DNA of 30,149 nt from positions 1 to 30,149 of IMG/VR virus record IMGVR_UViG_3300007734_000556; one strand, 5' to 3'. Under the pieces are notes generated by a model that was not told where the DNA came from, made no database searches, and worked only from the letters and a program-made list of their open reading frames with translations. Both the position numbers and the translations under genes were made by a program. The DNA is from a virus. Numbering within the stretch: position 1 is the first letter of the stretch; every line of letters begins with the position of its first letter. This document shows positions 17,751-23,273 of this stretch, piece by piece.

Positions 17751-18260
17751 GTGGCTGTCTATCAGGACTTGAAAAAGACGGGCAACGATTTATCCAAAAT
17801 AACAAGCGAGGTTGGCGGGGCTTTATCATCTTTTTTTAAGGGTCAGGCAGAACTTGAATCAAGCCATGAAAAAGCCGAGGTGCAACGGGAAGAAAACAAA
17901 CGCAAAGGAATCAAGGACGATTTAGCCACCCAAGCAATCGACAATGTAATGTTTCTCAGGCAGACTAAACAGTTTTACGCTGACTTGGAAAGAATGGTGC
18001 GCTGGGAGATGGGGCAACCCGATCTTTGGCGTGAGATTGTTGAAGAGTATCAGCGGCTACTTGAGCAAAAGGCCGAGGACAACGCAAGGGAACTGCACAA
18101 AAAACGGGTGGCTGAATGGCGGCGACAAAGGTTAAAAAATCGGATAGTGGACAGGGCGCTGGAAACGGCGCTGGTTCTTTTCGTAGCCGCATACCTGATT
18201 ATCCTAATGTGGATGATAAATCTCCATCACAAGGGCCGCTTGGGTACGTTTTTATCCTGA
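17751..18260 (+). CDS. DPITA-family phage membrane protein of lysis region (N-terminus uncertain)
   Basis: From GTG 17751 the product has 169 residues, but the open frame extends upstream and encodes IDPITAFALCKSAYEGIKGC, matching the N-terminus of a family I recall from aquatic phages (pattern DPITAxAxxKxAxxxIKxG). The true start is therefore probably at 17686 after one frame correction. The middle is a charged helix (SSHEKAEVQREENKRKGIKDD), then EMGQPDLWREIVEEYQRLLEQKAED, a basic stretch RRQRLKNR and one C-terminal membrane helix (ALVLFVAAYLIILMWMI). The last 145 nt also encode the next gene. A role in lysis is likely by position; mechanism unknown. Confidence 0.7.
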   Translation: MAVYQDLKKTGNDLSKITSEVGGALSSFFKGQAELESSHEKAEVQREENKRKGIKDDLATQAIDNVMFLRQTKQFYADLERMVRWEMGQPDLWREIVEEYQRLLEQKAEDNARELHKKRVAEWRRQRLKNRIVDRALETALVLFVAAYLIILMWMINLHHKGRLGTFLS

Positions 18261-18463
18261 TAATTTTTGTGATTGTTTTTGCGATGTTGTTGCCGCTGAT
18301 TGGCATGATGTACGTGGATACTATGGTGACCAAGCGCGAGGCCAAAGCGCAAATGGAAAAAGTGGAAAAACTGCGAAAGCAAATTGAAGAGGAACGAAAA
18401 AATGCTAACCCTATTCTCAAGCCTAATATCATTCCTGATGGGCGGTCTCCCCAAAATCCTTGA
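18116..18463 (+). CDS. Single-pass membrane protein with coiled coil, i-spanin-like
   Basis: This 115-residue protein starts at ATG 18116 inside the previous gene (145-nt overlap in another frame); a GTG in VDDKSPSQ is a later alternative. The first ~40 residues are Gly/Ser-rich (SGQGAGNGAGSF), followed by one membrane helix (GYVFILIIFVIVFAMLLPLIGMM) and a charged coiled coil (TKREAKAQMEKVEKLRKQIEEERK) with a Pro-rich end. An inner-membrane helix followed by a periplasmic coiled coil is the layout of an i-spanin (Rz). I found no partner with a lipobox, so spanin is only a candidate call. Confidence 0.6.
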   Translation: MAATKVKKSDSGQGAGNGAGSFRSRIPDYPNVDDKSPSQGPLGYVFILIIFVIVFAMLLPLIGMMYVDTMVTKREAKAQMEKVEKLRKQIEEERKNANPILKPNIIPDGRSPQNP

Positions 18464-18908
18464 CTTTATACAAGACAAGTCTGACAAAAAGCATGAATTG
18501 GCATTGGCGGCAATGCAGACAGAAAGGGAACTAACCCTTAAAAAAGCTGGCTTAGAGGCGCAGGAGCGCATTGAGCATATCCAGACCGAGCAAATTCAGA
18601 TAACTGCTGATGTGCAAATGGTTCAAGCCCAGATGCAGGAGCGCCAAGCCCTGTACGCGCACGATATAGCCTTGGGTCAAGGAGCAAGTACTTGGGTGAT
18701 CAACATGAGGGCGGCAACCCGTTCAGTCATCACTTACGGGATGTTTGTGATGTTTATGTTTGTCGAGGTGTTTGGGTTTTACTACGCTTGGCACACCGGG
18801 GTAGCCTTTGACGTTGCTTTAAACCAATTGTGGGATGACGATACACAAATCATCTGGTCTTGTATCGTTAGCTTTTGGTTTGGCGGTCAAGCGTTTAAAT
18901 CTAAATAG
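18402..18908 (+). CDS. Holin-like membrane protein
   Basis: The start is ATG 18402 with GAGGAACGAAAA upstream; the in-frame TTG at 18384 is less likely. The product has 168 residues. The N-terminus MLTLFSSLISFLMGGLPKILDFIQDK is amphipathic, followed by a long charged helix (KKHELALAAMQTERELTLKKAG) and two C-terminal hydrophobic helices (SVITYGMFVMFMFVEVFGFYY and IIWSCIVSFWFGGQAF). This architecture recurs in aquatic phages just before the endolysin and is often labelled holin-like. The cytoplasmic endolysin downstream has no signal peptide and needs a holin. It overlaps the previous gene by 62 nt. Confidence 0.65.
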   Translation: MLTLFSSLISFLMGGLPKILDFIQDKSDKKHELALAAMQTERELTLKKAGLEAQERIEHIQTEQIQITADVQMVQAQMQERQALYAHDIALGQGASTWVINMRAATRSVITYGMFVMFMFVEVFGFYYAWHTGVAFDVALNQLWDDDTQIIWSCIVSFWFGGQAFKSK

Positions 18909-19006
18909 GGGCTTGATTTGGTCTTTGACATGGCGTAGAAGAAAGCCAGAAAACTCTACACATCGACATCCTCAAATGCTGGCTTAACACCCCAAATAAA
19001 TATAGC

Positions 19007-19486
19007 ATGAACATAAGCCCCCAAGCTATTGAGATGATCAAGCACCATGAAGGCGTGAGGTTTAAGCCTTACCGCTGCCCAGCAAAACTTCACACTGTAG
19101 GAGTAGGCCATGTTTTATACCCAGATCAAGGCAAAATGCCAATCGATCAAAGAGACAGTTATGCGTTACGCCCAGAGGATAACCGCACGTTTTCAGCGGA
19201 AGAAGTAAATGGAATTCTTAGAGCCGATCTGCAACGTTTCGAGCGTGGGGTGCGTCTTTTCTGTCCTGTCGATCTTACACAAGGTATGTTTGACGGGCTT
19301 GTTTCTTTTTCTTTTAATGTCGGTCTGGGGACACTCCAGCGTTCTACGCTACGCCAGAAAATGCTGCGAGGCGATAAAACGGGCGCTGGTGAGGAATTCT
19401 TAAAATACTGCATGGCGGGTGGCAAAATCTTAAAAGGCTTGCAAAACCGCCGTATGGACGAACGGGCGCTATTCCTCCATCCATAG
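19007..19486 (+). CDS. Endolysin, GH24 phage lysozyme
   Basis: This 159-residue protein hydrolyses the glycan strands of peptidoglycan. Its catalytic block is HHEGVRFKPYRCPAKLHTVGVGH with Glu15, Cys24 and Thr30. The spacing equals the Glu11/Asp20/Thr26 triad of T4 lysozyme, with Cys replacing Asp as in several phage and P21-type lysozymes. Downstream, LTQGMFDGLVSFSFNVGLGTLQRSTLRQKML and GLQNRRMDERALF are family-typical. There is no signal or SAR sequence, so release depends on the holin. The ribosome site is weak. The 98 nt before it (18909-19006) hold no gene; one TTGACA there lacks a convincing -10. Confidence 0.93.
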   Translation: MNISPQAIEMIKHHEGVRFKPYRCPAKLHTVGVGHVLYPDQGKMPIDQRDSYALRPEDNRTFSAEEVNGILRADLQRFERGVRLFCPVDLTQGMFDGLVSFSFNVGLGTLQRSTLRQKMLRGDKTGAGEEFLKYCMAGGKILKGLQNRRMDERALFLHP

Positions 19487-19564
19487 GATGATTTGAACGA
19501 ATAGCCACCCCACCACTATGGCAATGGCAGCGCCCAGACACAAGACTAAAAACAATCCAATCAC
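19469..19564 (-). CDS. Tiny single-pass membrane protein (31 aa), end of leftward operon
   Basis: GTG at 19562-19564 overlaps the upstream stop (GTGA within ATGTGA), and the product reads as a nearly pure membrane helix (IGLFLVLCLGAAIAIVVGWLFVQIIL) ending in WMEE. The coupled start and the clean hydrophobic helix argue that it is real, but it is short and could be chance. Its 3' end overlaps the endolysin 3' end by 18 nt in convergent orientation. Function unknown. Confidence 0.45.
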   Translation of the reverse strand: MIGLFLVLCLGAAIAIVVGWLFVQIILWMEE

Positions 19565-19713
19565 ATAACCCCCCGCATTTCCCAGCCCAGCAAAAAGTAG
19601 TTCCAGCGGGTTGTCATGTTTTGATTGGCGAACTTTTCACCGTCCCATTCCAACTCTGATTTTGCATATCCTTTGCCTGTCATCAGGGCAATAAAGACTT
19701 GTCTTGCTTTCAT
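19561..19713 (-). CDS. Small hypothetical phage protein (50 aa)
   Basis: The product begins MKARQVFIALMTGKGYAKSE and contains LEWDGEKFANQNMTTRWNYFLLGWEM. The ...TTRWNYFLLGWEM pattern resembles short phage proteins with a terminal TxWxYFLLGWEM segment. AGAGGAA precedes the ATG, which overlaps the upstream stop (ATGA). Function unknown. Confidence 0.65.
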   Translation of the reverse strand: MKARQVFIALMTGKGYAKSELEWDGEKFANQNMTTRWNYFLLGWEMRGVM

Positions 19714-19928
19714 TTCTTCATTCCTCTTACATAAGCTGCAAACGATTGAACTGTATCCCTGCCAAACGGCCCAGCAAACTTGTCTAGTTCTTGGGCAACC
19801 TCCTCAATCACGGCATTGCGTTCGGCGTTCTCAGCGAACCTCATGATTTGGTGCTTGCGTGACCCTTGCAATCCCCAATCCCCTTGGCGCTTGGCAAGGT
19901 CTTCAAAAGCCTCATCTTCATCAGTCAT
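19710..19928 (-). CDS. Small hypothetical phage protein (72 aa)
   Basis: The start is ATG 19928, which overlaps the stop of the winged-helix gene (ATGA); the longer reading from 19949 is not needed. The product is acidic at the N-terminus (MTDEDEAFEDLAKRQGDWG), then has GSRKHQIMRF and a helical Glu/Ala stretch. The C-terminal QSFAAYVRGMKK is basic. It belongs to the recombination operon by tight overlap; the function is unknown. Confidence 0.65.
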   Translation of the reverse strand: MTDEDEAFEDLAKRQGDWGLQGSRKHQIMRFAENAERNAVIEEVAQELDKFAGPFGRDTVQSFAAYVRGMKK

Positions 19929-20221
19929 AAATCCCCCAGAATGCGCCATTCCCTTTCCTGGCGCTTAGATTTTGACGCTACTGTTTTGCCTGTCAAGCCA
20001 ATCAAGCCCAGCGTTTCTAGTTCTTTCAAACGCCTAGCCACTTGGTTGCCATCCAGACCTGTGTGGGCGGCAATGCCGTCTTTACCTTGCGGCCCGTGCT
20101 GGACAAGACAGGCCACAATTAGCGACCCGTGTTTTTTAGCCAATTCCTTGGCGTTGTCCGCTGCCACAAACGAGGTCAGCGGGTCAGATTTACGCACTCT
20201 TGGAAATATGAATTCAAACAT
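19925..20221 (-). CDS. Winged-helix (MarR-like) DNA-binding protein
   Basis: This 98-residue protein has KSDPLTSFVAADNAKELAKKHGSLIVACLVQHGPQGKDGIAAHTGLDGNQVARRLKELETLGLIGLTG. The GIAAHTGLDGNQVARRLKELETLGLI segment is a typical winged-helix recognition unit with its wing (LTGKTVASKSKRQEREWRIL). I have seen this arrangement in small phage wHTH proteins beginning SDPxTS. It could regulate the operon or assist replication. It starts 2 nt after the SSB-like gene. Confidence 0.75.
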   Translation of the reverse strand: MFEFIFPRVRKSDPLTSFVAADNAKELAKKHGSLIVACLVQHGPQGKDGIAAHTGLDGNQVARRLKELETLGLIGLTGKTVASKSKRQEREWRILGDL

Positions 20222-20223
20222 GG

Positions 20224-20472
20224 TCAGAAGGGCATATCGTCATCATTATCTGCTGGTAAACCCTGCATTTTGGGTTCGTAGGGGCGCGGATCATTGAGGT
20301 ATGCCCAGCCGTCCCACCCGTTTTCTTTGAGTGGGATAACGTCTAGTTTCAGCATTTCGCCATTGCGGGTTTCAATGATTGACCCGATGCGTTGATAGCG
20401 GTTTTTGGTCTGCCCCTCTTTGTTAGTGTACTGACCGACAATTGCGGTGACTTCTTTTTTGATCTTGCTCAT
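20224..20472 (-). CDS. SSB-like protein with acidic DDDMPF tail
   Basis: This 82-residue protein has alternating beta strands (EVTAIVGQYTNKEGQTKNRYQRIGSIIETRNGEMLKLDVIPL, WDGWAYLND) and a disordered end finishing in DNDDDMPF. That tail is nearly the SSB C-terminal tip (DDDIPF) that recruits SSB-interacting proteins. Together with ERF and exonuclease genes in the same operon, a single-stranded DNA-binding role is the best reading. It is shorter than canonical SSB, so a distinct compact family is likely. The start overlaps the exonuclease stop (ATGA). Confidence 0.65.
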   Translation of the reverse strand: MSKIKKEVTAIVGQYTNKEGQTKNRYQRIGSIIETRNGEMLKLDVIPLKENGWDGWAYLNDPRPYEPKMQGLPADNDDDMPF

Positions 20473-21101
20473 GGTTGGCTTTCAATGTATTGGTTGAGTT
20501 GGTTTACTTGGGATTGGACTTCAGCAAGAAATTTCACAATCTCTGCCTCAATCTCTGCGATGTATGTGTCATCACGGTCAACCCGTTTGACAAACAATTG
20601 CGCTTTGGCTGGCATTCGTGGGTCAAACACCACATAGTCACACCACTTTCGCCCTGTGCAAGCAAGTTGGAACTGCATCTGGGTAAAGTATTTCCCAGGC
20701 ACTTTTTGGGATAGCAGCGTTTCAATCATGGTGAGAGTATTTGGGCATTTGATTTCAACGCATCCATCGTCCGCAACAAGGCCATCAGGGGACGCACCAG
20801 CCCACTCAATTGTTGGATGACGCACAAACCCCACTTCTTCAACCATTACGCCCTGTGCGGCCTCATAAGCTGCCCTAGCAAATGGTTCTTGGTCTGTGCC
20901 CCACTGCATGGCGGCGTTGGTGTAAGACTCTTGTTTGGTAAAGGTTAGGCGTTCCACCACAAGCTGGGCCATGTAGTTATCGCGGCTGGTGCTGTAACCC
21001 GTCTTTGTCTTGGCGATTACGTCTGCCACCCTGCTGGCGGTAACCTTGCCCAAACGTTGGTAAAACCATTCGGTTGAACCTTGGATGATCTCAGTTTCCA
21101 T
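20469..21101 (-). CDS. YqaJ-family (lambda Exo-like) recombination exonuclease
   Basis: This 210-residue protein starts METEIIQGSTEWFYQRLGKVTASRVADVI, the standard YqaJ opening. The active site is GASPDG (Asp106) and VEIKCP (Glu116, Lys118), with the same D-x9-E-x-K spacing as lambda exonuclease (Asp119/Glu129/Lys131). YFTQMQFQLACTGRKWCDYVVF follows as expected. It would degrade the 5' strand of dsDNA ends to make 3' tails for the ERF annealing protein encoded two genes upstream. It overlaps its neighbours by 11 and 4 nt. Confidence 0.93.
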   Translation of the reverse strand: METEIIQGSTEWFYQRLGKVTASRVADVIAKTKTGYSTSRDNYMAQLVVERLTFTKQESYTNAAMQWGTDQEPFARAAYEAAQGVMVEEVGFVRHPTIEWAGASPDGLVADDGCVEIKCPNTLTMIETLLSQKVPGKYFTQMQFQLACTGRKWCDYVVFDPRMPAKAQLFVKRVDRDDTYIAEIEAEIVKFLAEVQSQVNQLNQYIESQP

Positions 21102-21267
21102 TTCGTGCCTCCATCATTGCGTCTGCCCATTTGTACGCACTTTCTGTAATTGGTGCGGACATATCATCTTTATCGTCAATGCTCATAATGATTGCTTGCA
21201 TGGCAAAGATGGCAATAAAGTCTTTAAGGGTCATTTCCTCAAGACCAATTTCTTTCTTTTTTCTCAT
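21091..21267 (-). CDS. Small phage protein (58 aa), MTLKDFIAxxAMQ family
   Basis: The start is ATG 21267, which overlaps the ERF stop (ATGA); the longer frame is not needed. The core MTLKDFIAIFAMQAIIMSI ... SAYKWADAMMEAR matches a widespread small phage protein whose pattern is MTLRDxFAAxAMQ ... AYxxADAMLxAR. It sits between the annealing protein and the exonuclease. Function unknown. Confidence 0.75.
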   Translation of the reverse strand: MRKKKEIGLEEMTLKDFIAIFAMQAIIMSIDDKDDMSAPITESAYKWADAMMEARNGN

Positions 21268-21845
21268 GCTTTCTCCTTTGCTTTTGCAATGCGGTCTGCC
21301 TTGGCCCTGATAACCTTGGCAATCCAAGCCTGATCACCTTGGCAAGCCTCATAAGCTGATTTGTAGGCGGTTTGCAATTCCTCTTTGTTGGCGCTGGCAT
21401 CAATGGCGGCGATGTGGTCTGCCATCATTCCAGCGTCAATTTGTGGCGCTTCTGGGCGGCGTGAACCAGCATTGCCATCATCATCTTCTGGTGCAAGACC
21501 TGTGGCGGCAAGCAAGCTGTAACGTCTTGCATAAGTCAGCGCCGAGCCATAGCCTTGGGGGTCTTGTTTGGCGGCTGGCACATTAAGCAAACCGCACTCC
21601 ATAACTTCCCCAGATTCATGGACAAAAATTGTCTCAACCATCACGCCATTTGGACAGTCATAGGTGCGTTGCATCAAGCCTATGCCGTTGTCGTTTAAAG
21701 CCCCGATAACGGCCTCAATGCAGTTGGAGAGGTCAGCATACTTGCTACGAAAATGCGGGTTCGTGCTGGTCTTTAAAGCTGGCCCAAACTGGCGTTGTGC
21801 TTTGACAAATGCGGCGGCTATTTTTGGGCCAATTGGGGTTTCCAT
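21264..21845 (-). CDS. ERF-family single-strand annealing recombinase
   Basis: This 193-residue protein contains FGPALKTSTNPHFRSKYADLSNCIEAVIGALNDNGI near the N-terminus and DPQGYGSALTYARRYSLLAATGLAPEDDDGN in the centre, both diagnostic of the P22 Erf/ERF superfamily. It anneals complementary single strands during recombination and genome circularisation, and works with the exonuclease at 20469 and probably the SSB-like protein. The C-terminal ~60 residues are a helical, Ala/Lys-rich tail. It overlaps the upstream gene (TAATG). Confidence 0.93.
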   Translation of the reverse strand: METPIGPKIAAAFVKAQRQFGPALKTSTNPHFRSKYADLSNCIEAVIGALNDNGIGLMQRTYDCPNGVMVETIFVHESGEVMECGLLNVPAAKQDPQGYGSALTYARRYSLLAATGLAPEDDDGNAGSRRPEAPQIDAGMMADHIAAIDASANKEELQTAYKSAYEACQGDQAWIAKVIRAKADRIAKAKEKA

Positions 21846-22042
21846 TATTCTGAATCCTTTGCTGTTAATTGAGTTTGCAATTCTTTGATGTATTCCTGGG
21901 CGATTTCGGCGGTCTGAATGTAGCCCCGTAAATGGGATTCCAACAGGCCAACGTGATATGCCAAGCGGTTTTGTGCGGGTTCGCCTTCATACTGGCGGTC
22001 AGCAATGAATTTGATGTTGTCAATAAGTTCGTCTGCGTTCAT
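21845..22042 (-). CDS. Small hypothetical phage protein (65 aa)
   Basis: The start is ATG 22042, which follows the upstream stop by 1 nt. The product is helical: MNADELIDNIKFIADRQYEG, AQNRLAYHVGLLESHLRGYI, EIAQEYIKELQTQL. There are no membrane or catalytic features. It lies directly before the ERF gene and may assist it, but nothing in the sequence proves this. Confidence 0.65.
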   Translation of the reverse strand: MNADELIDNIKFIADRQYEGEPAQNRLAYHVGLLESHLRGYIQTAEIAQEYIKELQTQLTAKDSE

Positions 22043-22043
22043 T

Positions 22044-22193
22044 TCATGGCCTCCAGACCAAAACATCTAGCAAAACAACAATCAAGCCAAGCAAAGCAAT
22101 GGCCCTGATCCATCTTTCGCCAATGCTTGTTTGAGCAACGTGGATTTCAATGGCAGCGCCATATTGCACAGTCTTAGGGAATGCTTCATTCAT
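22044..22193 (-). CDS. Small C-terminal-anchored membrane protein (49 aa)
   Basis: The ATG at 22191-22193 overlaps the upstream gene by 8 nt (ATGAATGA). The N-terminal 30 residues are soluble (NEAFPKTVQYGAAIEIHVAQ, TSIGERWIR), followed by one hydrophobic helix (AIALLGLIVVLLDVLVW) ending in RP. An in-frame start 18 nt upstream is also possible. Function unknown; a membrane protein inside a recombination operon is unusual but common in phage early regions. Confidence 0.6.
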   Translation of the reverse strand: MNEAFPKTVQYGAAIEIHVAQTSIGERWIRAIALLGLIVVLLDVLVWRP

Positions 22194-22305
22194 CGTTCGT
22201 GGGTGTTTCATCTTGTTCATCCTCTGGTTGGTTGTCGGGGTTGTAGTCTGTTTGGCGGGTGAGGATTTGCCCCCACCGCCATTCTTCATAATCTTCTGTG
22301 TACAT
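22186..22305 (-). CDS. Small acidic hypothetical protein (39 aa)
   Basis: The ATG follows the stop of the upstream gene directly (TAAATG). The product starts MYTEDYEEWRWGQILTRQTD and ends in a Pro/Asp/Glu-rich tail. The aromatic, acidic composition and exact abutment of both neighbours support a real gene. Function unknown. Confidence 0.6.
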   Translation of the reverse strand: MYTEDYEEWRWGQILTRQTDYNPDNQPEDEQDETPTNDE

Positions 22306-22566
22306 TTAATTTTTTTGCAGTTTGGCAATGCGTTCACGGGCTGTTGCATAAGCCCACAAAGTTGCCGATGGTTGATCAGCAAAAGACTTGCTACGCTGTT
22401 GTGTACCAAAGTCTTTCCACACGCCAAATTCACGCCGTGCGTTTTGCACATAAGCGCGAAAATCTGTGCCGTTGTCGCGGAAGGCAACAATAAAGCCAAT
22501 CTCACGGCCTTTGTTATCTAGCTTTCCGCTGTTCATGTAGGTTTCAGTAATTACGCCGTATTCCAT
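22306..22566 (-). CDS. First gene of leftward operon, hypothetical (86 aa)
   Basis: The ribosome site AGGAG lies 8 nt before the ATG. The product begins MEYGVITETYMNSGKLDNKGREIGF and continues with strands and helices (VAFRDNGTDFRAYVQNARRE, GVWKDFGTQQRSKSFADQPSATLWAYATARERIAKL). It looks like a compact DNA- or nucleotide-associated fold, but I do not recognise the family. A good promoter (22611-22640) precedes it, so it should be the first early product of this strand. Confidence 0.7.
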   Translation of the reverse strand: MEYGVITETYMNSGKLDNKGREIGFIVAFRDNGTDFRAYVQNARREFGVWKDFGTQQRSKSFADQPSATLWAYATARERIAKLQKN

Positions 22567-22610
22567 CTTGCTACTCCTAAAAGACCCCGAGAAGTTCAGG
22601 GCATGGGCAA

Positions 22611-22640
22611 ATCATAAGCCAACTTATATATCCCAGTCAA
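22611..22640 (-). promoter_or_regulatory. Leftward sigma70-like promoter of recombination operon
   Basis: On the minus strand, TTGACT (22635-22640) and TATGAT (22611-22616) are separated by 18 nt. Each hexamer matches the consensus at five of six positions. It would start transcription about 40 nt before the gene at 22566. Confidence 0.75.
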
Positions 22641-22647
22641 CTGTGGG
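22632..22647. promoter_or_regulatory. Candidate operator dyad over the leftward -35
   Basis: CCCAGTCAACTGTGGG is an imperfect dyad (core CAGT-CA-ACTG) lying on the TTGACT -35 box of the leftward promoter and next to the Cro-like gene. Binding here would shut the leftward operon. Site assignment is inference. Confidence 0.35.
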
Positions 22648-22677
22648 GGTATTAGCGGTCTTATGTACAATGTGCGG

Positions 22678-22827
22678 ATGAACAAGGACAAATTTATCGC
22701 ATTGGCTGGCTCACAGACTGAGCTTGCCAAGATTTTGGGCATCCATCAATCGGCGGTTTCCCAATGGAAATCCGTGCCCCAGGCAAGAATTTGGCAATTG
22801 ATGGTATTGCGTCCAGATTGGTTTTAA
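22678..22827 (+). CDS. Cro-like helix-turn-helix repressor
   Basis: This 49-residue protein (ATG 22678; the in-frame ATG 22663 would add MYNVR) contains the HTH QTELAKILGIHQSAVSQWKSV at about 13-33 and ends in RIWQLMVLRPDWF. The size and layout match phage Cro-type repressors. It is divergent from the recombination operon and probably represses the promoters in the 110-nt gap. TACAAT at 22666-22671 would place a transcript start at the ATG, so this mRNA may be leaderless; no clear -35 or Shine-Dalgarno is present. No CI-like partner or integrase is visible. Confidence 0.85.
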   Translation: MNKDKFIALAGSQTELAKILGIHQSAVSQWKSVPQARIWQLMVLRPDWF

Positions 22828-22838
22828 AAGGAGAAAAC

Positions 22839-22988
22839 ATGAAAAAAGCACTTTTGGCTTTGTGGATTGCCGTTAGCACCACGATGGTTTGGGCATCTTG
22901 CACTTACAGCACCTACACAATGAACGGGCGCATGGTGACTTGCACAACATGCTGTTATGGCAGTACTTGCAACACCACTTGCTACTAA
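22839..22988 (+). CDS. Secreted cysteine-rich peptide
   Basis: This 49-residue protein has a strong ribosome site (AAAAGGAGAAAAC before ATG). Residues 1-19 are a classic signal peptide (MKKALLALWIAVSTTMVWA) with a likely cleavage after Ala19. The mature ~30 residues contain six cysteines (SCTYSTYTMNGRMV then TCTTCCYGSTCNTTCY), so disulfides in the periplasm are expected. I recall similar peptides in betaproteobacterial phages and genomes, without known function. It lies between the Cro-like gene and the structured RNA and may act on the host envelope or superinfecting phage (inference). Confidence 0.8.
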   Translation: MKKALLALWIAVSTTMVWASCTYSTYTMNGRMVTCTTCCYGSTCNTTCY

Positions 22989-23006
22989 CAAAAAACTGTG
23001 TATAAT
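22979..23006 (+). promoter_or_regulatory. Promoter of the structured RNA
   Basis: TTGCTA (22979-22984) and a perfect TATAAT (23001-23006) are 16 nt apart. The expected transcript start (~23012-23014) coincides with the first base pair of hairpin 1 of the RNA. Confidence 0.7.
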
Positions 23007-23012
23007 TCAAAG

Positions 23013-23168
23013 CGTCTTGAGTGGCATCGAGACGTTGAGGTCAATTTAAACCCCGCAGGTTTCTGTGTGGTCTTGTCGTACAGCATGACGAGTCTTTTGA
23101 TTGACCTCAATCGTCTTGTTGTTGCTCTCGCCAAGAGCCAAGACCACAGAGCATCTTGCGGGGTTTTT
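23013..23168 (+). ncRNA. Pseudoknotted structured RNA with terminal U-tract
   Basis: Hairpin 1: CGTCTTGA (23013-23020) pairs with TCGAGACG (23027-23034). Stem A: TTGAGGTCAAT (23035-23045) pairs perfectly with ATTGACCTCAA (23100-23110). Stem C: AAACCCCGCA (23048-23057) pairs perfectly with TGCGGGGTTT (23157-23166). Stem B: TCTG+TGGTCTTG (23062-23075, TG bulge) pairs with CAAGACCACAGA (23139-23150). Stems A and B/C cross, so the fold is a pseudoknot. Small hairpins fill both loops (23076-23091 and GCTCT/AGAGC at 23124-23138). The 3' arm of stem C runs into TTTTT (23164-23168), which could terminate transcription. With its own promoter this is either an independent phage RNA or a leader controlling the genes from 23274. 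I cannot assign a known family. Confidence 0.75.
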
Positions 23169-23273
23169 GCATTTGGCAGACCGAGTGACTCGCGTTACGT
23201 TACCGGCCCTGCATGGGGTGACAAGTCAAGAAACACCGACAGCAGGACACACCCCCTGATTTGCCGAACAGCG

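Noticed and set aside
18925-18948. TTGACA upstream of the endolysin as a separate promoter
   Set aside because: The element 17 nt downstream is AGAAAA rather than a -10 box, and the gene fits the rightward lysis operon.
22998-23273. N-terminal part of a long rightward open frame across the structured RNA
   Set aside because: The frame is open by chance: the DNA is dominated by long inverted complementary arms and the translation has no protein-like pattern. Only the part after about 23274, coupled to the next gene, is kept as a possible CDS.
23169-23273. Possible tRNA or attachment site after the structured RNA
   Set aside because: A short palindrome is present, but there is no acceptor stem, T-loop sequence or duplicated segment, and no integrase gene in the window.
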